A stretch of DNA of 64,000 bases from NCBI RefSeq assembly GCF_003589595.1, contig NW_020654422.1, positions 11,004,358-11,068,357 on the forward strand, read 5' to 3'. A program made the translations under genes and the position numbers. The stretch comes from Hyposmocoma kahamanoa (taxonomy: Eukaryota; Arthropoda; Insecta; Lepidoptera; Cosmopterigidae). Below are positions 10,826-22,339 of this stretch, piece after piece (positions within the stretch are counted from its first letter, which is position 1; the number at the start of each line of letters is the position of its first letter). The notes beneath the pieces are model-generated. The model did not search any database. It was not told the DNA's origin and saw nothing but the letters and a program-made list of their open reading frames with translations.

Positions 10826-12114
10826 ATGTTGATGGAGATGCGGATGCCTCGCTATTGCAGCGCGTCGGGAATGTTTGCGCAGGCGCGTACTGACTATTAC
10901 GCCATCTTGCGCAAAAAGGCAGCCTCGCTGCTCTGCAGATTGCGGGCCAGCGGCAACACCACCCTGACGACTGTGGTAGCTAGATTTGATGGTAGGTCGC
11001 GAAACGAATCATGGAGTCATGATCGTTCTGGGCAACGCACATCGCGACATCACACTAATAACCGCGACGAGCGGTCGCGTCGTCATCGTGGCAGGTCCTC
11101 ATGCCACTCGCGTGACAGGTCGCAGCATAACCCGCGGGAAAGCACGCACCAACGTTCGCGTAAGAATAAATCTCGTTCACCATCACGGCGACACACGCCA
11201 GAGACGGATAAAACGTTACATAACGTGTTGAATGCAATTTTAAATAGATTAGGTGCGGTTGAAAAGAGTTACGGCATTAATGTTTCCACACCTAATGCTA
11301 AGAGTGCGGTAAACAATTCTGCAGCGACCTTTCACACTTTTGCTAATAATTCGGACGTGCGCGTTTCTAACGAAACTTTAGAATCGGAGGCGCGAGGCGT
11401 TGCCTGCGTATCCGGCGCCCCAACTAGTATAAGTCAACCCAACCATACCCCACTGACGGACCAAGTGCACACGTTCGATAATTCTTCAATCACTGGAGGC
11501 GAGTCGATAGCCGAAAACGTGAATATTTCTGAGTCGACTAAAGCAATAGCGGAGGCAATCAAGTCATTACAGCCAGTTAGATCTCATAGTTATTTTGTGT
11601 CGAATTTCGACCCCTCCATTCACAACATTGAATCATGGTGCGAGGAAGTAAATCGTGCAAAAGATGCTAACGGCTGGAATGACCACGAGTGCCTCTCGAG
11701 GGTGGCTTCGTGCCTCAAAGGTGACGCGAAGGTGTGGCTTAATGAGTGGGTTAAGAATGACCGCACGTGGACTAACTTCAAACTCGAGTTCAAGCCCTTA
11801 TGTCCGCAAAAATTAGACTACGCCAACATTCTGTTCGATGCAATGAACGCCACGTCGGATAAATATTCTACTTAAACAGAGTATGCTCGTCGCACTTTGC
11901 TTCGCCTAAAGATAGTTAAGGATCTCAGCAGCGAACTTATGACCTCCATTGTGATTCGTGGTATAGACAACCCGCAGGTCCGAGCAGCGGCAGCAAATGC
12001 GGACCTGACTCCGGAAAACCTGGTGTCTTTCCTATCTATTTATACAAAACTGGCTCGTAGGAAGCAAGAGCTTAAGAGCCATTATGCGCCATTTCCTTCA
12101 GGTGCTTGTTAGCA
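10826..12114 (+). pseudogene. Orphan LTR-retrotransposon gag relic, one nonsense codon
   Basis: A frame running from a cluster of ATGs at 10826-10844 (the frame is open back to 10610) to a stop at 12112-12114, interrupted only by TAA at 11873-11875. The N-terminal part is arginine/serine-rich. The middle and C-terminal part has a retrotransposon-gag-type fold signature: FDPSIHNIESWCEEV, CLKGDAKVWLNEW, then a W..F...F pattern, then helices after the stop. Gag proteins form the particle of Ty3/Gypsy-like elements (family knowledge). No zinc knuckle, protease, reverse transcriptase, integrase or LTR is visible within several kb. This is either a decayed remnant or a captured gag. The whole frame is otherwise undamaged over about 430 codons, which is more than expected for very old debris. 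Confidence 0.75.
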
Positions 12115-12369
12115 AAATGTGTTTGTGAGAAAAATAATTTGCTGACAAACACTATTAAATATTAGTATTAAGTATTATTTCTGCCCTAGTTTTTTCTTTT
12201 TACTAGTCACTAAGAAAACTGTTACTAACCAATTTATGGACCCCGTTGTCTGAATTAAAAATAAAATAAAATTTACAAACTTGAAGAGTATTTTGAGTCG
12301 AACCTATAAATAGCGATATTTGTCGACGACATAAGTAATAATAATAATAATAGTACATTTTAGTAGCAT

Positions 12370-12643
12370 TAGAGCTCCGTGTGAAAGAATTAGTCTAGAG
12401 AAGTTCTGTCATCTTACCTATTTCTGCTGCCAAACAGTAATGTGAGCATTACTGTGTTTCGATTCTGAAGGGTAAAGGTGCTGGTAAAATTACAGACTTG
12501 TCAACTTATGTCATATACTTGTCTCAGGGTAACAAGCGCAGTGGCAGTGTCCCTTAGATCTTTGTGATTTTAAGCTCTGAGTAGCAATGCATGGACAGTC
12601 GTCTCGCTTATTAGCAGGCGTACTTGGTAGCATAAAAAAAACC
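12370..12643 (+). mobile_element. Dispersed SINE/LINE-tail repeat, copy 1
   Basis: About 275 bp, starting near AGAGCTCCGTGTGAAAG and ending TACTTGGTAGCATAAAAAAAA. It shares CAGTAATGTNAGCATTACTG, GACTTGTCAACTTAT, CAGGGT and a poly-A end with copies at 41021-41313, 42660-42941 and (reverse) 50800-51031. The A-tail indicates retroposition. Confidence 0.8.
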
Positions 12644-12649
12644 ATTATT

Positions 12650-13550
12650 ATAAAAGCATGGGAAGTGAGCGATTGCCAGACGAATAAGTTACCTGTGTTA
12701 TACAAGTGTATATTTGTATTATACATTTTAGCCTATGAATAGCAATAACTGACGCATCACTCAATATGGTACGATTCTGTTTACTGATAAACTAGCGAAT
12801 TAATCTATTTGCGGTTGGATTTTCTATAAGAACGACATAGGTGTATGTATCTAGTAACACCGCGTATTACTATATAGGGCAACATGGACGCGTTGAGACG
12901 ACCAGTTTGGTGCACCGTTCGTATTCTACTATTGAGCACTTTAAGTTATGCAAATGTGTGCGTCCGTACACGTTACAACCCGCGCTGCGACGTTAGTACA
13001 GAGTTGCCATAGTTGTTCTTTTTCTACTATGGTATTACTACACTTCTAACTGTCATTTTGTAAAATGGAGCATCTACCTCCATATCGTTTTATGCAAAAG
13101 TAAAATAACCCATTCAGTAAAACTGCCATTTATTAGGTCTTAAAATAAGAAATGGTATCCAAAATGAGAATGTTCTGTCCACTGGGAACAAAATAAATAA
13201 GTTCACTTTAGCTTTACTTATATATAGGACAGAACTTTTATTTGTAACAGTACATACTACTTATCTAACTACGAATCAATTATTTCTGTGTAATTATAGT
13301 AAACCTATACAACCTAAATCAATTATACAAAATATCTTTTTCATAAAATGTACTTACTTATGTTTAAAGTAGAAATATAATATCGACACCATTTTGTTCA
13401 TTAAATTTAGGGCAGACAGAAACCAAGATGAAATTCGAATCACACATTAAAGGATATATTTCACTCAATGACTTTAGGAATGTATAAGACCACCAAATTA
13501 CGTGGAAACTGTTCCCGGTTTTGACAATATCTTCCATAACATAAGCATGA
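12650..13550. other. 3' flank/3'UTR of the DUF4211 gene, otherwise empty
   Basis: AT-rich, no gene seen. On the minus strand, AATAAA at 13237-13242, about 310 bases beyond the stop at 13551, is a plausible polyadenylation signal for the gene that follows. Confidence 0.4.
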
Positions 13551-16500
13551 CTAATCATTACGATCCAGAAACCACTTGTAATTTAATGATGCACTTTTAA
13601 ATTTGACAAACTGTAATACAAAAAGGTGTCTAGCACTTGCACTTATTGCTTTGAATTTTAACTGAACTACTAGAATGTATATAAGAATGCGTTAAAGGCA
13701 AAACACTATTGGTTTAATATTTTGTTCCCGAAAATCGATTGCACACTTGATATTGATAACGAAAACATGATCCGGAGCCATAATTAAGAAAATTTAAGAT
13801 ACATATTATGTTACTATAAATGATAATTATACATCTAATTAGGCCGTATGTTTACAACAGTATGAAATCACAAAATTATACAAAGAGTTTAATATACCTC
13901 AATTACGTCGAAAGCATAAAATGGCACCGGAATTAAATTAAATAACTGATACTAAGTAACAGCCAATAAAATTCGATAAGTTTTATAATTATTGAATACG
14001 TAACATACGTGATGTACATTAGAAAATAAAGATCCGCTTCGATTTACAGTAATAACGTACTTACTTGTAAATGCCCGTACATTCTTTTTCCGCACGACAA
14101 ATCAATTATTATAGAGCATATGTCACAGGTAGATACAAAAATTAAATAAGTAATGTCCTTTATGTGTTTGAAGCACTACGAATGCCGTCACTTAACGATC
14201 GCTACCGTTATATCATTTGCCGGGACATGGCCTGCCGCAATTTGCGTTCCCAAGACTCTGCTTCGGCCCACGAATGTCTTACGTCTCGGAAAAGCTGTGG
14301 GGAGAGAACAGACTATTAGTGCAAACCATATAACTATCGACAGACTGCATAATGGCGTGTTTACACAGAGTCGACTGTCGCCTTTGGCAGACAATTTCGC
14401 CTCGCCGAAGAAGGAGCAGTCGACTCGCTGTTTACAGAGCAGCGTCGCGGCTATTGACTTATAAGTCGACTGCCGCGTCTTCGGCAAGGGACCTCGGCTG
14501 ACGAGGGCGGCACAGCCGAAACGTGCTTTAGATCGAGTCGACTACCGCCTTCGTCGAAATCACCAAATCATTACAAATAAAGTTTACGTACAGCGACTCA
14601 ACAAATTGATTGGACAGGTAGATACTCATACCCAGGGCTCCCAACACTTGTTTGGTTGGCCGTCGCTTGCGGAAGTCTAACTGCTGTAGGCGACTGAAAG
14701 TGATTACATTTAGTCGACTCGATCGACTTCAGCAGCAAACTAGTCTTCAAACGACTCTGGGTTAACACCGGATAAGTTTCTGCCCGCGGCGGGCAAGCGC
14801 GGATGTATCTGTCGACCTAGTATAAAGGCGCCAAAACAAAGACTATCTATTAGAAAAGACCCAACATCAGCAAATTTTCTCACCTGCGATAGCCAAACTT
14901 CGTCAGCTAAAAGTTCATTTAAAATAACTGTGGTATCTTTCCTGGGGTCTTGCATCCTTTTTTCTGCAACACGTTTGCTGCATTCGGCGTACATTAAGTA
15001 TTTCTGATGCGATATTCTGGAGTACAACTGCACCCGACCACAACATGTCGCACACACAAGGAATTCCTACGGAGAATATTAAAGCATTCAAGAGAAAATA
15101 CTTCAAAGGACGTTTAAACAAATAAAAAGTCAAAAGCTACCAAAGTATGATCTAAAAGTTAATGTCTTCCTGATGCTCGTGTACAAATAACATCAAGTGT
15201 TTAAATGTAAATTTTTTAAACGGTTTTTCAGAATTCTGAACTCCGGGGAGTTGAAATTGTTTCAGTACAAACTTTTTCGTAAGCTAATCTGGCATCGGGT
15301 TGGACGGGCTCGAGGGTGGCCGGGTTGTAGGGCTGGCCGTAGAGCAGCAGCCGCGCGACGGCGGGGCGCGCGCAGGCGCGACAGGCGCCGGCGCCGGCCG
15401 CCACGCTGAGCCCGGGCCACGTGCCCACCGCGGCGTCGAGGGCGCGCGCGCCGCTACCCGCGCCGCCGCCCGACGATACTCGTGCTCGCATCGACTCCGT
15501 CACCTCGTCTACCGTCTTCACGTTTGAAAGGAAGTACTCGTCTGAAATTTTATTTCCCTCTTTAACACATTTGTAACTCGTTTATTAAGACGAGAGATCG
15601 TTATGTAAACGGGCATAAAACATTGTCATCTTTACCTTGTTCCTGAAATATTTCTGTAAGGAAGTTGGGATCTAACGCGTGCGATATAAGCGTTTGTATG
15701 TAGACCTCGAAGTTCTCCTGATACATTTGAGTTTCTAGCATTCTTTTTTCGATAAAACTACAGTCGTCGAATGGAAGATCACTTCTAACTAACTCTACAA
15801 TAGTCTCTAAATGAGTCTGAGACCGAACTTTAACTGGTACTTGTGTGTATAATTTTTTATTCTCGGGGTTCCACGCTGCGTACTGTAAAGTAAAACGACA
15901 CAAAACTTTAAGTCTGCTCTGGCAATGTGATATAAACAATAAATAAGTTTGTACCAATTAGTTAATCTGCCCTTGAGACGAAAAAAGGCACAACTTCTGT
16001 ATAAAGTACGCATAGTTGTGCTCTTTTTCGTTACGAGGGCAGTATTTATACATACCGTCGATATATTCCTGTATAAAACTTTGCCGTTTTCGTCAAAAGG
16101 CTCATACTTTTGTAACAGTGTCTTACCGTCTACCCTCCAAATAGCCGGCCACATTTCAGTCAATTCACTTTTTATCGCAACAAATTCACCTGACTGAAAC
16201 AGAAACGAAAATAAGGGTCGTATTCTAAACTCTACTCAATGCTCAAGTCAGGATTTGAGTATGGTTTAAAGCATTCGAAATCATACTCAAGTCCCTGCCA
16301 TTAGGGTCGTACTTCCAGTGCTTGTGTTTCAATTGCAATCCTGACTTGAGCATTGAGTAGAGTTCTAGAATACGGCCCTAAGTGTAATTTCATATTTTAA
16401 CAATTGTTTAAAACAAAAAATGATTATTATTTATTGAGCAAAGCCTATGTCAAAATAGCTAACTAAAACTACACAAGGTATATATAATAAGAAGACAAGC

Positions 16501-19500
16501 TGTAGATTAATTCAAAAGTAATTGATCACTGACTGAATGACTTCCCATACCAGAAAAAATCTGTATTATGGGAGATCAGTCATCCTCTATGACAGCCACC
16601 TCCACAACAATTTCAAAAAGTACTAAATTTCTTTTAATATAGTTTGCCAAGTCAAATAACACAAAATAAAAAGTAATATATACGTAAAATAAGAACTTCA
16701 ATGACTTTGTATATGTAAAAAAGGGATTACTGTATCTTTAGCATCTTTATGTACGACGTTCTCCACGCCGCAGCACCATATCTCTAGCCCTGCACTGTAT
16801 CTGAGAATTGGTAACGTGAATGTACATGCATATACTCTTTTCTGATCTCGACATGGTGTAGAGGCATATTTCTTGTATGTGTCCACGTACATATTATGGG
16901 AGAATGAGAGCTACAGTTAAATGTTTCAATACCTGATAGGGCATTTCCTCAATTGGTCTAGTATTATCGACTTGACCCGCGTTAGAGATTTGTTGATGGG
17001 ACTTAATGTTATGCAACTTTCTATTCGAGTTGGCGTCATCCTCCGCAGTGCCGTAGAGGCCATAACCAAGATTAGCACCGTGGGCACCGGCTAAAACATT
17101 TCATCAACATAAATATTTATCATTAAAAAATGCAAATAATATAAGGAATATATATTAAATATACACAAGTAATTACCTGTTACGTAGCGAGGAGCACTTG
17201 AAGATGTCGGTAATTTACAAAACCAAAATGAATGAAGGGGTGGGACAGGAAGGGAACGCCCAGCAATGATCTACGATCGTCGCAGCGATAACATGTACAA
17301 TGTACACAAACGATAAATATACATTTTCATAAGTCACATTTTAAAATAGATTTACAAATAGTTATTGTACATGTTATCCCTATATTGGCGAAATGAGGGG
17401 TGCTACCAGGAATAATTACAAAATTAAAACTATTCAAGACTTCGTCAGTAATATACTCGTTTTTATTTTACGTTTCCTCCTATTATACAAAAGTATTTAC
17501 ATAAAATATTGAGAATTGTGCATAAACAAATAACAATTAAATAGAAATACAAAACTTATGTTCTGGGCATTGCCTTCTAATACATTATCTTGCGCTTACT
17601 TATAGCTGTCAATGTATTATGCATTTCATTTCTTCCTTATGTAATATAAGATCACTTTCAGCTAAAGAATATGCATACACTATTGTAAGTACCAACTAAA
17701 TTCCAATACTTTAAAATACAATACATTATTATATACAACAGACACCACTGGTACTAATTCCATAAAAAAATATACCACAATTTTGGAATCATTAATGGTA
17801 GCACCCCTTCAGTAGCGAGTATGACAAGAGTCACGGTTTCTACATTTACAATAAAATGGCACTAGTTATGTGTCATCATTATAACAACAATGGAAGTGAA
17901 ATCTTGTTACAGACTAACCCTAAAACATTGAACCTCTACTAAAGATAGGTACATCACAATTCTTCATTAGAAATTATATACAAAATTAAAATCATAGATT
18001 TCATCTAATAAAAAAAAATACAGTATCACAGTTAAAATGTAACAAGTTTTCACGATATCTGGCCTATAAGGCAGTTAGCTTGCTCCTGTCATACAAGCTT
18101 CAGGGCTAGCTCTTCACCATCGCGCTCTACTTCTCAAGTGGAAATCAAATAAATTGAACGCACCTTCATCAGGCTGGTGTTGGTAATAATATTGTTGTTG
18201 GGGCGCTGCCTGCAGCGACGCCACGGGCTGCGGCGCAGGCGGCCGTGGCTTCTTCGGCGCGGCCGGCTGAGGCGCCACTACTGCCGAAGGGGTCGGCTTG
18301 TTCATAGTTGTTCTACCCTTCTTATCTTTGTCATTCAACGGTGTACTAGGCACATTGAGTACTGGCTTGTTCATCCTTCTCGCCTCTTCCTCAGCATCGT
18401 AATCTTTGCTACCATCAAATTTACGTTTTCTATCTTTATTTACATTGTAATAACGGTCGTCCAATTCAACTCCCTTTGGTTGTGAGCCGAGAAGATGAGA
18501 CGCGGCGCCATGAATTTGATTAGCTCCTAACAAGCCAGGAGTACTCATACCTGCTGAAGATCCCATGCCAGCACTGCTCAATGACATGCCAGCATTTACT
18601 ACATTGGTCGCCATCGCTCCATTGGCACTTTGTGTTGCATTTGCATCACACTGGCTTTTGGATTGATCATTTGAATAAGGCTTATTTGTATTGCTGTTGG
18701 TATTTGTTCTAGACCAAGTAGATTTTCTGGCACCTCTACCGGCCGGAGGAGGAGATGTATCGCGCTCTCCTTGTAAAAATTTGAGATAAGAAGCCATGAA
18801 GCCTGAGCCGGGGCCCGTGACAGGAACATTGAACTTTTTATCCATTATTTTTGAAGTAACGTCTTGTGAAGTACTGTTTATGTTCTGCTGCTGTGAAGTG
18901 GGTGCTACCGACGATGCAGTATTTGCTCGTTGTTCTGCAAGGAAACCAAGTTCTTCCTCTATATTAGGCACTACCACCTTAGGCTGTTCCTCTTCACGAG
19001 TTTCAGGCGTTGAAAACGATGATGAGGAAGCCGAAGGTGGAGTTTCACTGAATGACGATAATGGTGTTAACTCCACTGATGACTGGAAATCAGGATGAGG
19101 ACCTAGGTGAAAGGGTGGGAAATAGGTTAGTGCATGTCCATGTTGCATAGCTAGTGCTTGGTGTTGGTTTGCAAAATTTGTAGTGTGTAAAGGGGCTTGA
19201 GAACCAAATGCGGAAGTGCCAGGAAACATTTTAGGTGGAGGAGGTGGAAGGTTCCATCTCTCAAAATCAAAGTAGGTCCCATTTTGCTGTTGGCTACTTG
19301 TGGAACTATGAGCAGGAGGAGGGATTCTATTGGCCAAATAATCTGCCATTACTACAGTTGATAGCTCATTCATATTTGCATGTGGCAATGGTTTTTCAGT
19401 ACTTTTTCTTCTAGTAATAGTTTTACTTAATGTTGGTGTATTGGATGATGTGGTTTGACTTTTACAGGACTTAATCTCTTGTAATTGACAACTTTGTTGT

Positions 19501-21515
19501 AAACTTTGTAAATTTTTAACTATACTCATGGGATCTCCCCGACAGCTTGACAAATCTTGCAAAGCCACATTACTGCTATCAAAAAAGTTCTGGTGCTTCT
19601 CAGTCAGGTTTAGTGTTCTATGAGTAGATGTTTGAGACAGAGCCGCACTTTCATCATTATGAGTATTACTCTCAGCTACAACAGAACTATTGTAATTTGA
19701 AGAGTTATTGCTAGTACTAGAATATTTTCTTGAAGGTTGTCTGTCACCTTCCCAGCAATTTTGGCTGGATGACTGACTACGTTCATATCTGTTCTCTGAA
19801 TAGCTTTTACTTTGTTCAATACCTAGGGCTCTAGTTATAACAGAAGGATAAGCTACTTGACTATTTTGTGAAGGAGGCCTCGCTACAGAGACGTCCAATG
19901 GTGAACGTGGTGCAGCATTGCTAGTTTTATAGTGTTCGCTATGTGGTTGTGGGGAGTTCATAGAGTTCATTGGACTATGATACATGGGATAAGCAGGACT
20001 AGAGCCATGGCCCAAAGGTGATGTTTGTGGTGGTGCTTGAGAAGGACTATGTCTTCTATTAGCTACTACACCACAATCAGGACCATTTTGGGAACTGCTA
20101 CTGGAATAACCAGTGTCTGTACTGGAACTACTCTTTGCTCGTACATGATAATCAGGTTCCACATTGTTACCACTTTGGTAATGTCTAAAACTAGAGCCTT
20201 GTGAAGTTGAATATTGATTGGTTCCAAGCCTACTTGGCTTTGACGAACTCCCACTACTGTTACTATAACTTAGTCTTCCTGGAGCATCCATAATAGAATA
20301 GCTTATGGGAGAAGATTGGGGCTGTATTTTATCACTTGTTTCACAGGTTTTTCTTTGTTCACTGCTCAATTCTGGATAAATTTTACTTTGAGCTTTAGTT
20401 TGAACTTGCGGGGGTTTTGAAGTGGGTGATACAAAATTAGTGCTGGTAGTAGATTGCCTTGAAGACTTTTCAGTACTGGTGTTTTTTGGGGATTGAGAAT
20501 TGTAAATGGAGGCCGAGGGTCTGGATGAGGAAGTTGTGGAAGAACGATAGTCCTTACTGGGAGGAGTTGAGGAGGAGGTAACTGGTGGAGTTGACACTAT
20601 GCATGACTGCTGGGAATGTGCAGTTGTACTTGCAGAACTTGAATATGACTTACTTCCAGCATAATCCTGCTGTGATGAAAGTTGCCCACTTTTTGCAGTG
20701 CTTGTATTATATGAATTGTCAGTCTGGTTTCCAAAAGATGATGGAGATTGAAAAAATGTTGATGACGATGTGGATGAAGTTGGCTGCTTAGATGCTGTTG
20801 CTGGAGAACCAGATCTATTAGTTTGTTTACCAGAGCTGGAAATTTGGGAATTGAGGTGATTGTTAATAGTTTGTGCTGCAGCAAAATGGGCATTAAAATT
20901 TTCATAGGTTGCTGCCGATGCTTTTGTAGTTGCCGGGCTTGATGATGACGGTACTACGCTTTCATGGGGCAATATTCCAAAAGGACTTGGTAGTTGGTTA
21001 TTTCCTTGCCAACTTAACCCACTTGTGCTTCCTGGTGTTGCAGGCTGGTCAAAAAATGATGTACCTTGGGCTGCAAGAGTTTGATGAGAGTAATTTTCTC
21101 TTAATGAGGAAAGTTCACTTTCTACAGAAGATTGCTTTGATGCAGCAGCAGCTTGTGCTTGGGCAATTACTTGACGATGCTGAGCTTGAAGTGATGAACT
21201 ATAGTGAGCAGGCTTAGGGTTTGCGTGATGAAACAGTGGTGAAAACACTGCGTCATAACCAACAGCCGGTGGAGAAAGGAATCCTCCAGGGTTAAATGGT
21301 GACGCAGTTGATGAACCAAGTTGTCCTGCTAATGATGCTGTTGTGTGAGCTGCTTGAAGTAATAATTGGCTTGTAGTGGAAGGCACGGACTGTGTGCCTA
21401 GGCCTGAACCACTTCCTGCTAGGTGGTGATGAAAGTCCCCACTTGCAGCACCAGCCTGGACCCCTGCTAATCGATTGTAGGAAGCATATGCTGACCATGG
21501 TCCTACTGGATCCAT
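13551..21515 (-). CDS. QSER1/PRR12-related DUF4211 protein, 7 coding exons, 1468 aa
   Basis: Exons (transcript order) 21515-18164, 17090-16933, 16193-16056, 15882-15636, 15541-15273, 15066-14884 and 13610-13551 join in phase to 1469 codons including stop. Residues 1-1117 (exon 1) are low-complexity Ser/Gln/Ala/Pro-rich with islands FLSPP near 95, [16 protein letters not shown] near 905-920, and a basic KDRKRKFDG segment. Residues about 1171-1468 form the conserved C-terminus: [68 protein letters not shown], matching the DUF4211 domain of vertebrate QSER1 and PRR12 (recalled). Two CxxC pairs (CRAC, CATC) suggest a metal site. Vertebrate relatives are nuclear chromatin proteins; QSER1 opposes promoter DNA methylation. 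A nuclear role here is inference. The start is the first in-frame ATG, with G at -3 and +4. The last exon encodes only 19 residues and is the least certain. Confidence 0.85.
13611..14883. repeat. Last intron of the DUF4211 gene, with a degenerate GTCGACT repeat
   Basis: Between 14360 and 14730 GTCGACT occurs five times, three of them followed by a (G/A)CCGC or TCGCC and CTTCGGC/CTTTGGC-like block, so this is a diverged short repeat. Frames over it on both strands (about 100 codons) are repeat translation. The rest is AT-rich with nothing recognised. The read-through frame from exon 6 closes at 14740. Confidence 0.5.
16215..16378. mobile_element. Harbinger-like palindromic MITE, TAA-flanked
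   Basis: A 164-bp element with termini GGGTCGTATTCTA... and ...TAGAATACGGCCC, flanked by TAA at 16212-16214 and 16379-16381. Most of each arm pairs with the other (ACTCAATGCTCAAGTCAGGA and its complement). The TAA duplication and GGG start fit PIF/Harbinger-type elements. Relatives lie at 61570-61810, 62741-62901 and 63349-63496. It lies 21 bases upstream of the exon beginning at 16193. Confidence 0.88.
17091..18163. other. Intron 1 (coding) of the DUF4211 gene
   Basis: The intron is bounded by GTGCGT at 18163 and TTTTAG at 17091. It contains a 411-bp segment, 17397-17807, with terminal inverted repeats GGGGTGCTACCA / TGGTAGCACCCC extended by a diverged AAT-ATT-CAAAATT block, so another MITE-like element is likely. 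No clean target duplication is seen. Confidence 0.6.
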
Positions 21516-21686
21516 TACCACCTCCGTGATGTTTTGTTTAGTGTCAATGTATGTATGTGTCAATAGAAGTCCACACTTTCATCCATAATTTGTAACGCAC
21601 ATCAAAAGTATTGTTACTACCACTAAACTGGAGCACTTGTAGTCATACTGCGTTGCTCATGCAACTTCGACATAAACAAAACACCC
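21516..21686 (-). promoter_or_regulatory. 5'UTR exon segment with upstream ATGs
   Basis: On the minus strand a strong acceptor (CTTTTTTTTCCTTTCAG) ends at 21687, so the main coding exon probably begins at 21686 and carries a 171-base leader. The leader contains upstream ATGs opening short frames that close before or near the main start, suggesting modest translational damping. Inferred from sequence only. Confidence 0.55.
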
Positions 21687-22199
21687 CTGAAAGGAAAAAA
21701 AAGGTATTATTTTTCCACTGTCATTCTGACAAAACGATGAATTCATTCCTCTTATTAGAACATTACACGCAAATTCACTGCAAAATATTACATTATTGAT
21801 TAATGTATTACTACAACTCTGTAGCAAGAGGTTCAAACATAAAATTAACCAAACAAGCGAGGAACGAAACAAAAATAATCGGCGGCTTCGCCATAGTAGC
21901 GTCAATGAGGGAACAATACCGACACTGGCATTTTATACAAGTGGGCATATACTTCTTTTATAAGGTGAAATATTCATACCATCGCATTGGTTTGAAGTAA
22001 CATTTATGAATGTAGTTTCCGAAGACGCTCACACAACAGATAACATCATAAATATGGCCTCGACTTCTTGCTGCGACCAGTTTTGTCTATTGTGAAATGA
22101 ACAGCCACTCGATTTATATGTTACACACAATAGTTCACGTCTTTCTTTACACTTAGTTGATACTCCTCTTTTCTTTTTTTGAATGTATTTTCGTCAAAA

Positions 22200-22330
22200 A
22201 GTTTAGTTTACTTTATTTACAAGTAGAAATACGACAACGTTTCGCCTTTCACATTAATCGCCGCCATCTTACTTGTCGAATGTCGAACGACCGCCCGCCC
22301 GTTCTACACGCGATGCAGCGCCATCTACAA
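22200..22330 (-). promoter_or_regulatory. Promoter/first-exon region of the DUF4211 gene, YY1-type motif
   Basis: Read on the minus strand, a GC-richer stretch leads into ACAAGTAAGATGGCGGCG around 22276-22259. It combines a good 5' splice donor (GTAAGA, exon end 22273) with the core AAGATGGCGGC of the YY1 promoter motif. With the acceptor at 21687 this defines a plausible non-coding first exon and a 586-base first intron. Confidence 0.55.
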
Positions 22331-22339
22331 TGCTTGCGA

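Noticed and set aside
14740..14883. Read-through C-terminus of the DUF4211 protein
   Set aside because: A consensus donor CAG|GTGAGA ends the exon at 14884, and a phase-compatible terminal exon exists at 13610-13551.
15300..15527. Plus-strand ORF antisense to the DUF4211 gene
   Set aside because: Alanine/arginine/glycine-rich by-product of the GC-rich exon on the minus strand.
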